From CAZFIM01 sp964519615 (lineage in GTDB: Bacteria > Chloroflexota > Dehalococcoidia > GIF9 > UBA5629): a stretch of 64,000 bases of DNA. Positions within the stretch are counted from its first letter, which is position 1; every line of letters starts with the position of its first letter. This document shows, piece by piece, positions 16,241 to 25,032 of this stretch. The DNA lies in NCBI GenBank assembly GCA_964519615.1, contig CAZFIM010000003.1, positions 1 through 64,000 of the forward strand. Reading direction: 5' to 3'. A model generated the notes under the pieces. The model ran no database searches, was not told the origin of the DNA, and saw nothing but the letters and a program-made list of their open reading frames with translations. Made by a program: the position numbers and the translations under genes.

Positions 16241-16995
16241 ACACGATAAAAACGAGCAAACCAAGCTGGAGCCTGCTACCGGTAGCGGTCTTTCTAGCGC
16301 TGTGGGAATTAATAGCCAGATTAGGCTTCTTCCCTGCAGGGCTGCTACCGTCTTTTTCCATAGTCGTTCAGGAATTTTACTACCTCGTATCCAATGGTAT
16401 TCTGGGTGAAAATTTCCTTATGAGCCTTGTAAGGGTAGTGATAGGCTTCGTGACCGGCTCTCTTACCGGTATAATAATTGGGGTCATCATGGGATGGAAA
16501 GAGACAATTAACAAAGCTCTTAATCCTGTTATAAGCCTTTTCTACCCTATACCAGCACTTGGCTGGCTGCCTCTTCTCATGCTCTGGATTGGTATAAACG
16601 AGGCTTTACCGATCGCAATCATTTTTATCGCCTGTCTGTTCCCCGTGCTCTATAATACTGTCACAGGCATTAAAAAAGTAGATGATAACTATATCAAGTC
16701 AGCCAGAACGATGGGAGCCTCAGACCTGGCTATACTGACAACGATAGTTCCGCCGCTGGCACTGCCTAATATTTTTACCGGGCTGAGACTCAATGCCGGT
16801 ATGGCCTGGCGGGTTATCGTAGCAGCAGAGATGGTAGCGATTCCAACGGGCATAGGCGCACTTCTTATGAAAGCTGAAAGCCTGATAAGAATGGACATAA
16901 TCATTGTATGTTTGATAGTATTGGCTGTTATGTGTCTGGCATTTGAAAAATTTTTCCAGTTTATAGAATCAAGATTAACTGCAGGATGGAAATAG
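16237..16995 (+). CDS. ABC transporter permease (NitT/TauT/SsuC type)
   Basis: The 252-residue inner-membrane permease has about six helices and the binding-protein-dependent transport motif in the form AARTMGAS (near residue 152) followed by PPLALPNIFTGLRLNAGMAWR, typical of SsuC/TauC. It overlaps the binding-protein gene and is separated by 1 bp from the ATPase gene, so translation is coupled. It forms the channel of the importer. Confidence 0.92.
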   Translation: MNTIKTSKPSWSLLPVAVFLALWELIARLGFFPAGLLPSFSIVVQEFYYLVSNGILGENFLMSLVRVVIGFVTGSLTGIIIGVIMGWKETINKALNPVISLFYPIPALGWLPLLMLWIGINEALPIAIIFIACLFPVLYNTVTGIKKVDDNYIKSARTMGASDLAILTTIVPPLALPNIFTGLRLNAGMAWRVIVAAEMVAIPTGIGALLMKAESLIRMDIIIVCLIVLAVMCLAFEKFFQFIESRLTAGWK

Positions 16996-16996
16996 C

Positions 16997-18070
16997 ATGC
17001 CATCGATAACGCTTAAAGGTATCAGCAAGCATATATGTAAAGATATAGACCTTCATATCGAAGACAAGGAACTCCTGGTCTTTCTGGGGCCCAACGGCGC
17101 CGGCAAGACCACACTCATAAATGTAATCGCCGGTCTTATCGATTACATCGGCACGGTGTCTTTCGATGGAAAAGCAGTCGATACCCTGCCCACATGCCAG
17201 CGCCAGATAGGATATATGTTTCAGGACCTGGCGCTTTTCCCGCATTTGACTGTCGCTGATAATATAGCCTATGGCTTGAAAATACAGAAAAAGGAAATAC
17301 ACAAAATACAGGAAAGGGTACAGGAGTTGCTGCAGACATTAAAGATCGCACATCTTGCCTCACGTTTTCCTAAAAATCTCAGCGGCGGCGAGAAACAGCG
17401 CGTCGCCTTGGCCAGAGCTTTGGCCCCGCTTCCTGAAGTCCTGCTCCTTGATGAGCCTCTTTCCAGCCTTGATATACAGACCTCAAAGAATCTGCGTATA
17501 GATCTCAGACAACTCCAACGCAAATTCGGCATTACCACCGTGTATGTAACACATGACCTGCAGGAAGCTGAGGAAATGGCTGACCGTATTGCGGTAATTC
17601 AGGACGGGAAAATCGAACAGATCGGCAAACCTGAACAGGTATTCTTTTACCCCGAAAATGAAAGAGTCCTAGACTTTATCGGCGCGCCCAATATTTTAGA
17701 CTGCGATGAGTGTCGTTCAATAGGACACGGAATGATGGAAGTTAGCTGCGGCGGGCTCTCAGTGCTCATCCCTCATGATGGAAGCAATGTTCAACGAGTT
17801 GCAATATTTCCCCGTGATATATATATTTATGAAAGTAAGCCACCCGGACCTGAAGTTAACCGGTTCAAAGCAATGATAACGGATATCAATACCTCCGGTG
17901 AAATGGTCCGAATTAAACTAAAAGTGGGTAAGACGATTCTACATACTGAGATACCACATTATAAATTCGCAGATATGAACCTTGAAAGAGACAAAGAAGT
18001 CTTCCTGATTTTAAAGCTTAGAAGGATGAGGATTTATGAAAACGGATATTTACCCGAGGTTAATAACTGA
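16997..18070 (+). CDS. ABC transporter ATPase with molybdate-type (TOBE) C-terminus
   Basis: The 357-residue ATPase has Walker A GPNGAGKT (32-39), Q-loop MFQD, signature LSGGEKQR (about 128-135), Walker B LLLDEP and the H-loop VTHD. The first 230 residues are nucleotide-binding domain. The remaining 120 (IFPRDIYIYESKPPGPEVN, then GEMVRIKLKVG) look like the TOBE/MOP regulatory domain found in ModC and WtpC but usually missing from SsuB/TauB. This mixes a molybdate/tungstate-type motor with NitT/TauT-type partners. The gene overlaps the next by 35 bp. Confidence 0.9.
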   Translation: MPSITLKGISKHICKDIDLHIEDKELLVFLGPNGAGKTTLINVIAGLIDYIGTVSFDGKAVDTLPTCQRQIGYMFQDLALFPHLTVADNIAYGLKIQKKEIHKIQERVQELLQTLKIAHLASRFPKNLSGGEKQRVALARALAPLPEVLLLDEPLSSLDIQTSKNLRIDLRQLQRKFGITTVYVTHDLQEAEEMADRIAVIQDGKIEQIGKPEQVFFYPENERVLDFIGAPNILDCDECRSIGHGMMEVSCGGLSVLIPHDGSNVQRVAIFPRDIYIYESKPPGPEVNRFKAMITDINTSGEMVRIKLKVGKTILHTEIPHYKFADMNLERDKEVFLILKLRRMRIYENGYLPEVNN

Positions 18071-18764
18071 ATTCAGCAAGATTGTCGAGGAGAATAAACT
18101 CCAATTTGAAAAGATAGTCATCAATGCCGTTCCGCTTACGCCGGAGGAGTCTATCGGCAATCCCGAGGATAAAGACTATCCCCTTATCACCGGACGTGAG
18201 CGTCTGATGCAGGCTCAGTTCAAACGCTCCTTCGGACAGGCGTTTACAGATATGTACGGAGACTATACGGGAACACTTGAGGAAATCCTCGCAGCGGATC
18301 TCTCCAATAATTTCCGCAGGGCTATACTTGTCTCCACTATCAATGCCGTGATGAAGCACCTGAGGCTGATTACATGTTCGGTCCACTGCCGCAATAACGA
18401 GCCGCGTGAGTGCAGCCAGTATCTGGCAAACTATATAGAAGAACAGTACGGACAGCCTAAAATTGCTCAGGTAGGCCTGCAGCCCAGAATGGTAGAGGCC
18501 CTTGCCGCCAAATTTGAAATGCGCGTAACAGACCTTGATAAACAGAATATCGGACAGGTGAAATATGGGGTTACAATTGAAGGACCTGAAGAAACACAGA
18601 GGAATCTGAAATGGTGTGACCTGGCGCTGGTAACCGGCACAACCATAGTAAATAATACTATCGGGCAATTCATTCTCGAAAAACCGGTAATATTTTACGG
18701 CGTAACCGTATCCGGCCCTGCCAAATTGCTCGGGCTGACCAGCTTCTGCAGTCTGGGTAAATAG
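18036..18764 (+). CDS. DUF364 Rossmann-like, putative heavy-metal chelation protein
   Basis: This 242-residue cytosolic protein has an N-terminal DUF4213-like part (about 1-100) and a C-terminal DUF364 Rossmann-like part (IAQVGLQPRMVEALA, LALVTGTTIVNNTI, VIFYGVTVSGPAKLLGL). The family is linked to metal or metal-cofactor handling by structure-based proposals and gene context; no reaction is proved. AGGATGAGG precedes the ATG, which lies inside the ATPase gene, so it is translationally coupled to the transporter. It probably acts on the imported ligand. Residues CSVHC near 118 could help bind metal. Confidence 0.82.
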   Translation: MKTDIYPRLITEFSKIVEENKLQFEKIVINAVPLTPEESIGNPEDKDYPLITGRERLMQAQFKRSFGQAFTDMYGDYTGTLEEILAADLSNNFRRAILVSTINAVMKHLRLITCSVHCRNNEPRECSQYLANYIEEQYGQPKIAQVGLQPRMVEALAAKFEMRVTDLDKQNIGQVKYGVTIEGPEETQRNLKWCDLALVTGTTIVNNTIGQFILEKPVIFYGVTVSGPAKLLGLTSFCSLGK

Positions 18765-18814
18765 GTGACTCGCCGTTATACCGTGCACCGTATTTTTCAT
18801 AAAATTTCATATTA

Positions 18815-18838
18815 TCTCCACAGTTTCTCCACTATAGT
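18815..18838 (+). repeat. Shared upstream motif before the Ig-like surface gene
   Basis: TCTCCACAGTTTCTCCA (18815-18831) matches 16 of 17 bases of the motif at 7809-7825 before the beta-helix lipoprotein gene. TATAGT (18833-18838), a possible -10, follows at once. Confidence 0.4.
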
Positions 18839-18953
18839 AAAGCTGAAATCCACATTCACTGCGCATGCAGGTATCGACAACTTCAATTCCGTTTACTATA
18901 ATTACTTTAAGTATTTAATGACGAGTATGTACCATATGCGTAAGCGATGTAAT

Positions 18954-21110
18954 ATGCCACGCTACTATAATAGGGCACTTCGGTATATATCTGCCGGTTT
19001 ACTCAGCATAAGTCTTTTACTCCTCATCATCAGTCCGGTGTTCGGGGTATCTATAGTTTCCAGTTCTCTCCCTGACGGGCGGGTAGGTACCGCATATAAC
19101 TATACGCTGGTTGCTGACGGAACACCTCCATATACATGGGCTCCACTTGGAACATTGCCTCCGGGTCTTACATTGAATGCAAACGGCACCATTTCCGGCA
19201 CACCTACTACAGTGGGTACATATACATTTCAGGTGCAGGTAACTGGCAGTGATCCAGCCCCAGATGTAGACGATAGATATTTTACGATCAACATCACTCA
19301 ACCCCCCCTCGTCTTCAGCACCACCACTCTTCCTCAAGCGACCGAGGGAACATCATACTACCGCACGTTTTCCGCCTCCGGCGGTACGACGCCCTATTCA
19401 TGGTCTCTCACCGGCGGCACCCTGCCCAAGGGGATCTCGCTGGAGTATTCCTCTTCATACTGCTACCTTACGGGAACGCCCGCAGCCGGAACGGCAGGCT
19501 CCCACACATTCAGCATCACGGTTACGGACAGCTCAAGCCCGGTACAGTCCGTTCAACAGAGCTTTACCCTCTACATAGAGGAGGGATCCTATAACCTGAC
19601 CGTTACTATCGGCACAGGTTTGGCAAGCGGCAAGACCAAGGTCTACCTGAACGGCGTGCAATTGACAAGTTTGAGCGGAGGTGAATCGAAGAATTACAAT
19701 GCAGCTCTTGGCTCGAGCGGCACAGTATCGGTGGATGCAACAATCGTCGATCCCGACGATGACGGGATACGCTACCGTGTCAAAGACAATGAGGTCGTTG
19801 TATCGGAAAGTCAACCGACTGCCGCTTTTTCCTATTATTCTGAATACAGAGTCAGGATCGCCACTTCGCCTTCCGGCGTGCTCGATGTTTCGGCAGACCA
19901 GTGGCTCAAGGAGGACGACACCTTCAGCTTCAATGCTACCGAAGAAGTCGAGGGAGAAACGGGTATACTCTACCGCTTCTCGCATTGGGTTATGCCCAAC
20001 GGCAGTGAAATAGAGACAGAGAACGTTACATTCGATGTTGACGAGCCGGCTACGGTTACAGCCTATTACGATACTTATTATCTGCTTTCAATAGATTCCC
20101 TTTACGGTGAAGTGGAGGGAGGCGGATGGTATAAAGCCAACACAGCCGCACGCTGGACGGTTGTCGATGATACGGTACCCATGACGGGGCTGCTGGGGCT
20201 TTTCGGCGCAAAATACAGAGCGGTGAACGATACGGATACGGAGATAATGGACTCGCCCAAGGCAGTAACCGTATTCTGGGAGCCGGACTATACCATGGCA
20301 TTGATATTTATCCCGCTGGTAGTGCTGGCCATTATCGGCATTATTGTGGGGCTCTATATAGTTGCACAGCGCTCGCGGCCGAAGCCGGCGCCCTACCCCG
20401 GTCCGGCTATGGCCGGCATGCCTCCTCCGCGGCCGATAGGGCCGCGGCCGATCCCCCATCATACTACAGTGGTGATGGTACAGGGAGAACAGCAGAAGAA
20501 AGAGCTCCCCGCTTCCTCCACCAAGGAACAGCTTATGGCCAAATTCGGTGAGCTGCTGGAGATCTACGAAAAAGAGATTCAGTCCAATATAAGTGAGAAA
20601 GGCCTTCCGCAGGCAAAGGCAGCAGCTCCGGAAAGAGGCATCCCTGCACCCAAACCCATCCCTCCGTCTCCGGCGCTCGGCAAAGGAGTTGATGATGAAG
20701 AGGAAGAGGAGCCAGAAGAGGAGCGAGTTTGCGGATACAGCACCAAACGGCTGCTGAGAACGGTGACTGGTCCGTGGCGGCAGACTGAAAGCGAAGCGGT
20801 GACGCTGCCGGAAAAAGACAGACAGGGAGGCACCTCTAAAACAGGGCTGAGCGTGGTCTGGTCGCGAGATATATATCAGGAATGGGAGGTGCTCACGTGC
20901 ACACTGCCCAAGAAACACAAGGGCAGCCATAGAGGCGAGACCGAAATAATCTACACTCTCTTAAATACAATCGATGAGAAGAAGACTTATTCATCGCGTC
21001 AGAAGCTGAAGCCGCCTTCTCCGCACTTTACAGACGGTATGCCTGAGCTTGACCTCGATGAAGATCAGATTATATCAGCCGACGAATTGCCGGAGGAAAC
21101 GGTTAAATAG
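18954..21110 (+). CDS. Membrane-anchored surface protein with Ig-like repeats and cytosolic tail
   Basis: The start is uncertain: ATG 18954 gives a compact signal sequence (RALRYISAGLLSISLLLLII); in-frame ATGs at 18918 and 18936 and a GTG at 18765 have no better ribosome site. From 18954 it has about 718 residues. Two putative-Ig (He_PIG) domains come first (SLPDGRVGTAYNYTLVADG; TLPQATEGTSYYRTFSASGG), then beta-rich modules. A transmembrane helix lies near residues 447-470 (nt 20294-20360). Beyond it is a Pro-rich linker (MAGMPPPRPIGPRPIPHH), a coiled helix, an acidic stretch (DDEEEEEPEEE) and a compact domain with a Cys-containing core. This places about 250 residues inside the cell. It could connect the surface layer with the cytoplasm. 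Function unknown. Confidence 0.72.
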   Translation: MPRYYNRALRYISAGLLSISLLLLIISPVFGVSIVSSSLPDGRVGTAYNYTLVADGTPPYTWAPLGTLPPGLTLNANGTISGTPTTVGTYTFQVQVTGSDPAPDVDDRYFTINITQPPLVFSTTTLPQATEGTSYYRTFSASGGTTPYSWSLTGGTLPKGISLEYSSSYCYLTGTPAAGTAGSHTFSITVTDSSSPVQSVQQSFTLYIEEGSYNLTVTIGTGLASGKTKVYLNGVQLTSLSGGESKNYNAALGSSGTVSVDATIVDPDDDGIRYRVKDNEVVVSESQPTAAFSYYSEYRVRIATSPSGVLDVSADQWLKEDDTFSFNATEEVEGETGILYRFSHWVMPNGSEIETENVTFDVDEPATVTAYYDTYYLLSIDSLYGEVEGGGWYKANTAARWTVVDDTVPMTGLLGLFGAKYRAVNDTDTEIMDSPKAVTVFWEPDYTMALIFIPLVVLAIIGIIVGLYIVAQRSRPKPAPYPGPAMAGMPPPRPIGPRPIPHHTTVVMVQGEQQKKELPASSTKEQLMAKFGELLEIYEKEIQSNISEKGLPQAKAAAPERGIPAPKPIPPSPALGKGVDDEEEEEPEEERVCGYSTKRLLRTVTGPWRQTESEAVTLPEKDRQGGTSKTGLSVVWSRDIYQEWEVLTCTLPKKHKGSHRGETEIIYTLLNTIDEKKTYSSRQKLKPPSPHFTDGMPELDLDEDQIISADELPEETVK

Positions 21111-21270
21111 ACGGCTCTCGGTGCGGGCGAACTTCTCCTTAAACAGGCACTGACCTCAATCTCAGGCTCCTCAGTGAATAAACAAACTTTTTCCCCGTAC
21201 ACACGTTTTACCGGTATAGTTCAGGGTAGAAGTTGTAGTAAAAAGCTGAAAAGTGCATATAATTGATAGT

Positions 21271-24200
21271 ATGAGTTCACGCAAGGTAAAAAGCGCCGCA
21301 ATGCATGGATGCGGCCGCATGATTGCAGTGATTATTGCGGCTGTTGTTATTATCATGCTCATCGTACCGTGCGGCAGCGCCGGTGCCGGCACCATGCAGT
21401 GGAGTGTGGTCAATACACCAGACAGCACCGATAACATCGTTGTCAGCCCGTCTGAAGTGAACGTTTTCAGTCTCAGTCCGGACGGTATGACCATATTCGC
21501 CTCTGATATCGCCTCCGGCAAGTTGTACCGCTCTAAAAACGGAGGTTATTTCTGGGATGATATCAGCGCACGCATTAGCGGAAGCGGTGCTTCCCTTCCC
21601 GTCTGGAATATCGTCGTTGCGCCGGATAATCCATCCATTATCGCTGCTGTCACCAGCAGCGGAGGACTTCCCCGTGCCGTTTTCATCTCCACCGATGGAG
21701 GCGATACATGGAAGAACACCGGACTTTCCGTCACTGCCGATATCGGGGCGCTGGATATCTCGCCCAACTACGGTACATACGATATTGCAGCAGGAACAAG
21801 GACAGGAGCGGGGGGTGGAAAAGTATATACAGCAAAACTGCCGGGTGGCAGCGGTTGGGCTGATCAGGGTATTACCGGCGATGTACTGGCACTCCGCTTT
21901 TCGCCCGGTTACTCCGGCGATAATAGCCTGATCATAGTTAACACCGATGCTTCCGGGACATTCCTCAATCTGGGTATCAGAGATACTGCCGCTAATTTAA
22001 GCACGTGGGGTACATGGGGACCGGTTGAGATCACCGCTTCGGGCGGCGGCACCTCTCCAAAAGTAAACCAGATCTTAAGCGCAGATATTGAGCTGCCTTT
22101 CGATTTCTCCGGTCAGGCCTCAAGCCAGCGCCGAATTTATGTCAGCACAGACGCGCCCGGAGGAAGGGCTTCCGGTATCTTCCGCTTTGACGATACAACC
22201 AGCTACCATATTATGCAAGCCACATCTTCAAAAAGGATAGCCAGCATCGCCTACTGGGGTACATACGGCAGCGGCAAACTGCTGGCAGGCGAGGTAAGGG
22301 GCGATCCCGCTACTGCCGGCGTACCGATATGGTTTACGGATGCGCCCGTTGTCTGTCCCGATACATGCTGGTATCAGACCAAAAAACCTCCCACGGGTGC
22401 TGCCGCTACAGGATACGGCAACGCCAATGTTGCATGGAGTACCGACGGCAGTAAAGCATACTGCGCAACCAGTTCAGCCAATCTCGACGGTGCAGGATGG
22501 CCCAACGGGTATTTGACTGCAGGCGCACGTGACGAATCCGCATTTTCATACAGCATCAACAACGGATTGACCTGGAACCAGCTCGGACTGATCGATACAT
22601 CTATTGATTTCCTTGCCGATGTCGCGCCGTCCCCTTATTCTGATGTGATTTACCTGGCCTCAATCAATACCAATGCCGGATATACAGGCTTCGACAGCAT
22701 GTGGAAAAGCGTCGGCTATCCCGTGGATAGCAAGTGGGAAAGGGTTTACTGCCTGCTTACCGCCAACAACGATACTATCGTGAGATTAAGCCCGGTTGTG
22801 GAGGACTATTCCGTATTTCTGGCTGACCGGCAAACCAGCGATCTCTTTGAATCGAAAGATAAAGGCGATGCCTGGAATACCGTACTCCCGGGTGTTGCCA
22901 TCACGGACTTTTCCGCCGCTATAATATCGGGAACGCCGCACCTGTATGTGCTCGAGAACATCCATGTACGGGAAGGGGTTTATCATGGCTCCTCCTGGAA
23001 ATGGGGGAGTAAGACCGGGACGCAGCTTAACTCAGGACACACGATTGCAGCACTAAACGACGGCAGAGTGGTGGTGGGTGATGCCGGAGGCGGTATGGTC
23101 GCCTATTCTCTCAACGGGGCCAGTGAATTTATACGGCTTGCCGCCGTACAAACGCCCGGCAATATGCATGTCGGCCTGGACCCGAGGTTCGGCAACTATA
23201 CCGTTATTTATACCGCAAGTGATGCTCCCGGAGCAAAACTTTATGGTATAAACGTAACGACTTCATCCTCATGGATCGATCTTCAAGCACCTGACGGCAG
23301 TTTCTATGGTGTCGCTCCTGCGGGAACGTTTTATGGAGTATGGTCAGCGTCAGGAGCAAGCGGTGTTGACCGGACGCTCAACCCCGAGGCAGGTCCACCG
23401 ACAATCGAATGGGATGCCATGACTGCCGGTCTGACAGCAGGGGTACTATTTACCCGCGAACCTTCTGCGCTCAAATATTCTGACGGTGTGGATTTATGGG
23501 CTATCGACAACCGCCCTTATACTGCCGCAACCGGGAGATTGTGGACCTACTGTGATTGTCTGGCCTCCGGCCTCTATCCGTCTTCAGCTCAGCCGGACCG
23601 GGAGGTACTGCTGCAGTCCCCCACCCTCACCACGCCTGCTGATAACACGCATATCCCACCGGTGAACGGGACAGATATGCTTGCTGATATACAATTCAAA
23701 TGGAAGCATCCCACACCGGCAAGCGGCTACGAACTGCTTATCGCCGAGGATAAGAATTTCGCCAGCGTTATCGTGCGTGAATCCATACGTCCTGAGATCC
23801 CCAACGCGCCGGCGTGGACGCTCAGTACGCCCTCGAACACATTAAAAGCAGGCCGAACATATTACTGGAAAGTAAGGGTGAACCGCGATGCGCTTAATGC
23901 TAAAAACAGCGGACAATGGTCTGAGACATGGTCATTCAATACCGCGGGAAGCTCTGCTGAACCGCACACGACCTTGACAGGGCCGTCCCTTTTCTCACCA
24001 CTGGATGGAGCAGCGGGTATTGATCCCTCCCCCACCTTTGCCTGGGCACCGCTTCCTGGTGCAGCACAGTACAAGGTTACCATATACAGCGATATCTCTC
24101 TCCTTCAGCCGGTAGATTCTGCGCTGACTGCGGAAACTGCTTATGCCTATGAAGGTGAGCTCAGCAAAGATACAACCTATTACTGGCAGGTCAGGGCGGT

Positions 24201-24381
24201 TGAACCGTTTGAAAGCGAGCCGCATGCGGCATTCAGTTTTACCGTTCGTTCTCAAGCGTTCCCCGGCGTACCTGACAGCATTATTACCGATTTACTATGG
24301 CTCTGGATCGCTATCGGGGTGATAGTGGCGGCGGGCATAGCAGCAGTTGTACTGGTTGCATTACGCAAGAAAACACATTAA
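21271..24381 (+). CDS. BNR/Asp-box S-layer-like surface protein, C-terminal anchor
   Basis: ATG 21271 (or GTG 21253) gives about 1036 residues. An N-terminal signal segment (MIAVIIAAVVIIMLIV) is followed by a long beta-propeller-like region with Asp-box style repeats (ISTDGGDTWKNTG; SINNGLTWNQLG), two fibronectin-III-like domains near residues 790-980 (YYWKVRVN, YYWQVRAV) and a C-terminal membrane helix with a basic end (VALRKKTH). From memory it resembles the abundant BNR-repeat putative S-layer proteins of Dehalococcoides. The catalytic residues of sialidases are not evident, so a structural or binding role is more likely. A shorter paralogue lies at 32111-33730. Confidence 0.8.
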   Translation: MSSRKVKSAAMHGCGRMIAVIIAAVVIIMLIVPCGSAGAGTMQWSVVNTPDSTDNIVVSPSEVNVFSLSPDGMTIFASDIASGKLYRSKNGGYFWDDISARISGSGASLPVWNIVVAPDNPSIIAAVTSSGGLPRAVFISTDGGDTWKNTGLSVTADIGALDISPNYGTYDIAAGTRTGAGGGKVYTAKLPGGSGWADQGITGDVLALRFSPGYSGDNSLIIVNTDASGTFLNLGIRDTAANLSTWGTWGPVEITASGGGTSPKVNQILSADIELPFDFSGQASSQRRIYVSTDAPGGRASGIFRFDDTTSYHIMQATSSKRIASIAYWGTYGSGKLLAGEVRGDPATAGVPIWFTDAPVVCPDTCWYQTKKPPTGAAATGYGNANVAWSTDGSKAYCATSSANLDGAGWPNGYLTAGARDESAFSYSINNGLTWNQLGLIDTSIDFLADVAPSPYSDVIYLASINTNAGYTGFDSMWKSVGYPVDSKWERVYCLLTANNDTIVRLSPVVEDYSVFLADRQTSDLFESKDKGDAWNTVLPGVAITDFSAAIISGTPHLYVLENIHVREGVYHGSSWKWGSKTGTQLNSGHTIAALNDGRVVVGDAGGGMVAYSLNGASEFIRLAAVQTPGNMHVGLDPRFGNYTVIYTASDAPGAKLYGINVTTSSSWIDLQAPDGSFYGVAPAGTFYGVWSASGASGVDRTLNPEAGPPTIEWDAMTAGLTAGVLFTREPSALKYSDGVDLWAIDNRPYTAATGRLWTYCDCLASGLYPSSAQPDREVLLQSPTLTTPADNTHIPPVNGTDMLADIQFKWKHPTPASGYELLIAEDKNFASVIVRESIRPEIPNAPAWTLSTPSNTLKAGRTYYWKVRVNRDALNAKNSGQWSETWSFNTAGSSAEPHTTLTGPSLFSPLDGAAGIDPSPTFAWAPLPGAAQYKVTIYSDISLLQPVDSALTAETAYAYEGELSKDTTYYWQVRAVEPFESEPHAAFSFTVRSQAFPGVPDSIITDLLWLWIAIGVIVAAGIAAVVLVALRKKTH

Positions 24382-24459
24382 CAGGGCGTTGCATCTCTTC
24401 TGATAATCCGATCATCACAGTGAGTTATGACCGTTTCGCTGTTCTATTCATAAAGTATC

Positions 24460-24489
24460 TGGACAAAGCAGAGAGGCTACCGTTATAAT
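24460..24489 (+). promoter_or_regulatory. Promoter of hpt-ade, likely leaderless transcript
   Basis: TGGACA (24460-24465), 18-bp spacer, perfect TATAAT (24484-24489). Transcription would begin within a base or two of the hpt ATG at 24497, and no Shine-Dalgarno is present, so the mRNA is probably leaderless. Confidence 0.55.
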
Positions 24490-24496
24490 CTTGCCT

Positions 24497-25030
24497 ATGA
24501 CCACCGAACTCAAATTACTTATCGACCGGCAGCAAATACATGAAGCGGTGATTAGACTGGCATGCGAGATAAGACGTGACTATCAGGACCACCATCCGCT
24601 TTTACTGGGGGTATTGAAAGGCGCTTTCATATTCATGGCAGACCTGATACGGGAGCTGGACATGCCGCTGGATACGGATTTTATCCGTCTTGCAAGCTAC
24701 GGTTCAGGCACAAAGACATGCGGCAAGATAACCATGGTACAGGGACTGAAAACACCGGTAAAAGGAAGAGACATTCTCATCATCGAAGATATCATCGATA
24801 CCGGCCTTACTATTTCATGGTTGAAGCAATACCTGCAGGAAAAAAAACCGGCTTCCATACGGCTCTGCGCGCTGGCCGATAAGCCTTCACGGCGGCTTAC
24901 TCCTCTTACCATCGATTATCTCGGCTTCTCCATACCTGACAAATTTATTGTCGGCTACGGGATAGACTGGGACGAGCACTACCGCTACCTGCCGGATATC
25001 TGCTACGTAAATACACCTTCGGAGGATTGA
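24497..25030 (+). CDS. hpt: Hypoxanthine phosphoribosyltransferase
   Basis: This 177-residue purine salvage enzyme joins hypoxanthine or guanine to PRPP to give IMP or GMP. Evidence: VLKGAFIFMADLIREL (PPi loop), ASYGSGTKT (flexible loop), and the PRPP-binding IIEDIIDTGLT near residue 98. ATG 24497 is preferred over TTG 24491 because of its position relative to the promoter. Its stop lies 2 bp before the adenine deaminase ATG; the deaminase Shine-Dalgarno is inside hpt. The pair would turn adenine into hypoxanthine and then IMP. Confidence 0.93.
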   Translation: MTTELKLLIDRQQIHEAVIRLACEIRRDYQDHHPLLLGVLKGAFIFMADLIRELDMPLDTDFIRLASYGSGTKTCGKITMVQGLKTPVKGRDILIIEDIIDTGLTISWLKQYLQEKKPASIRLCALADKPSRRLTPLTIDYLGFSIPDKFIVGYGIDWDEHYRYLPDICYVNTPSED

Positions 25031-25032
25031 CC

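Noticed and set aside
18060..18800. Minus-strand frame (246 codons) opposite the DUF364 gene
   Set aside because: Antisense shadow: the plus-strand protein has a clear family, a ribosome site and operon overlap.
20088..20930. Long minus-strand frame (280 codons) opposite the Ig-like surface gene
   Set aside because: It lies wholly inside a well-supported gene, is rich in Arg/His/Cys as expected from antisense of GC-rich codons, and has no family resemblance or ribosome site.
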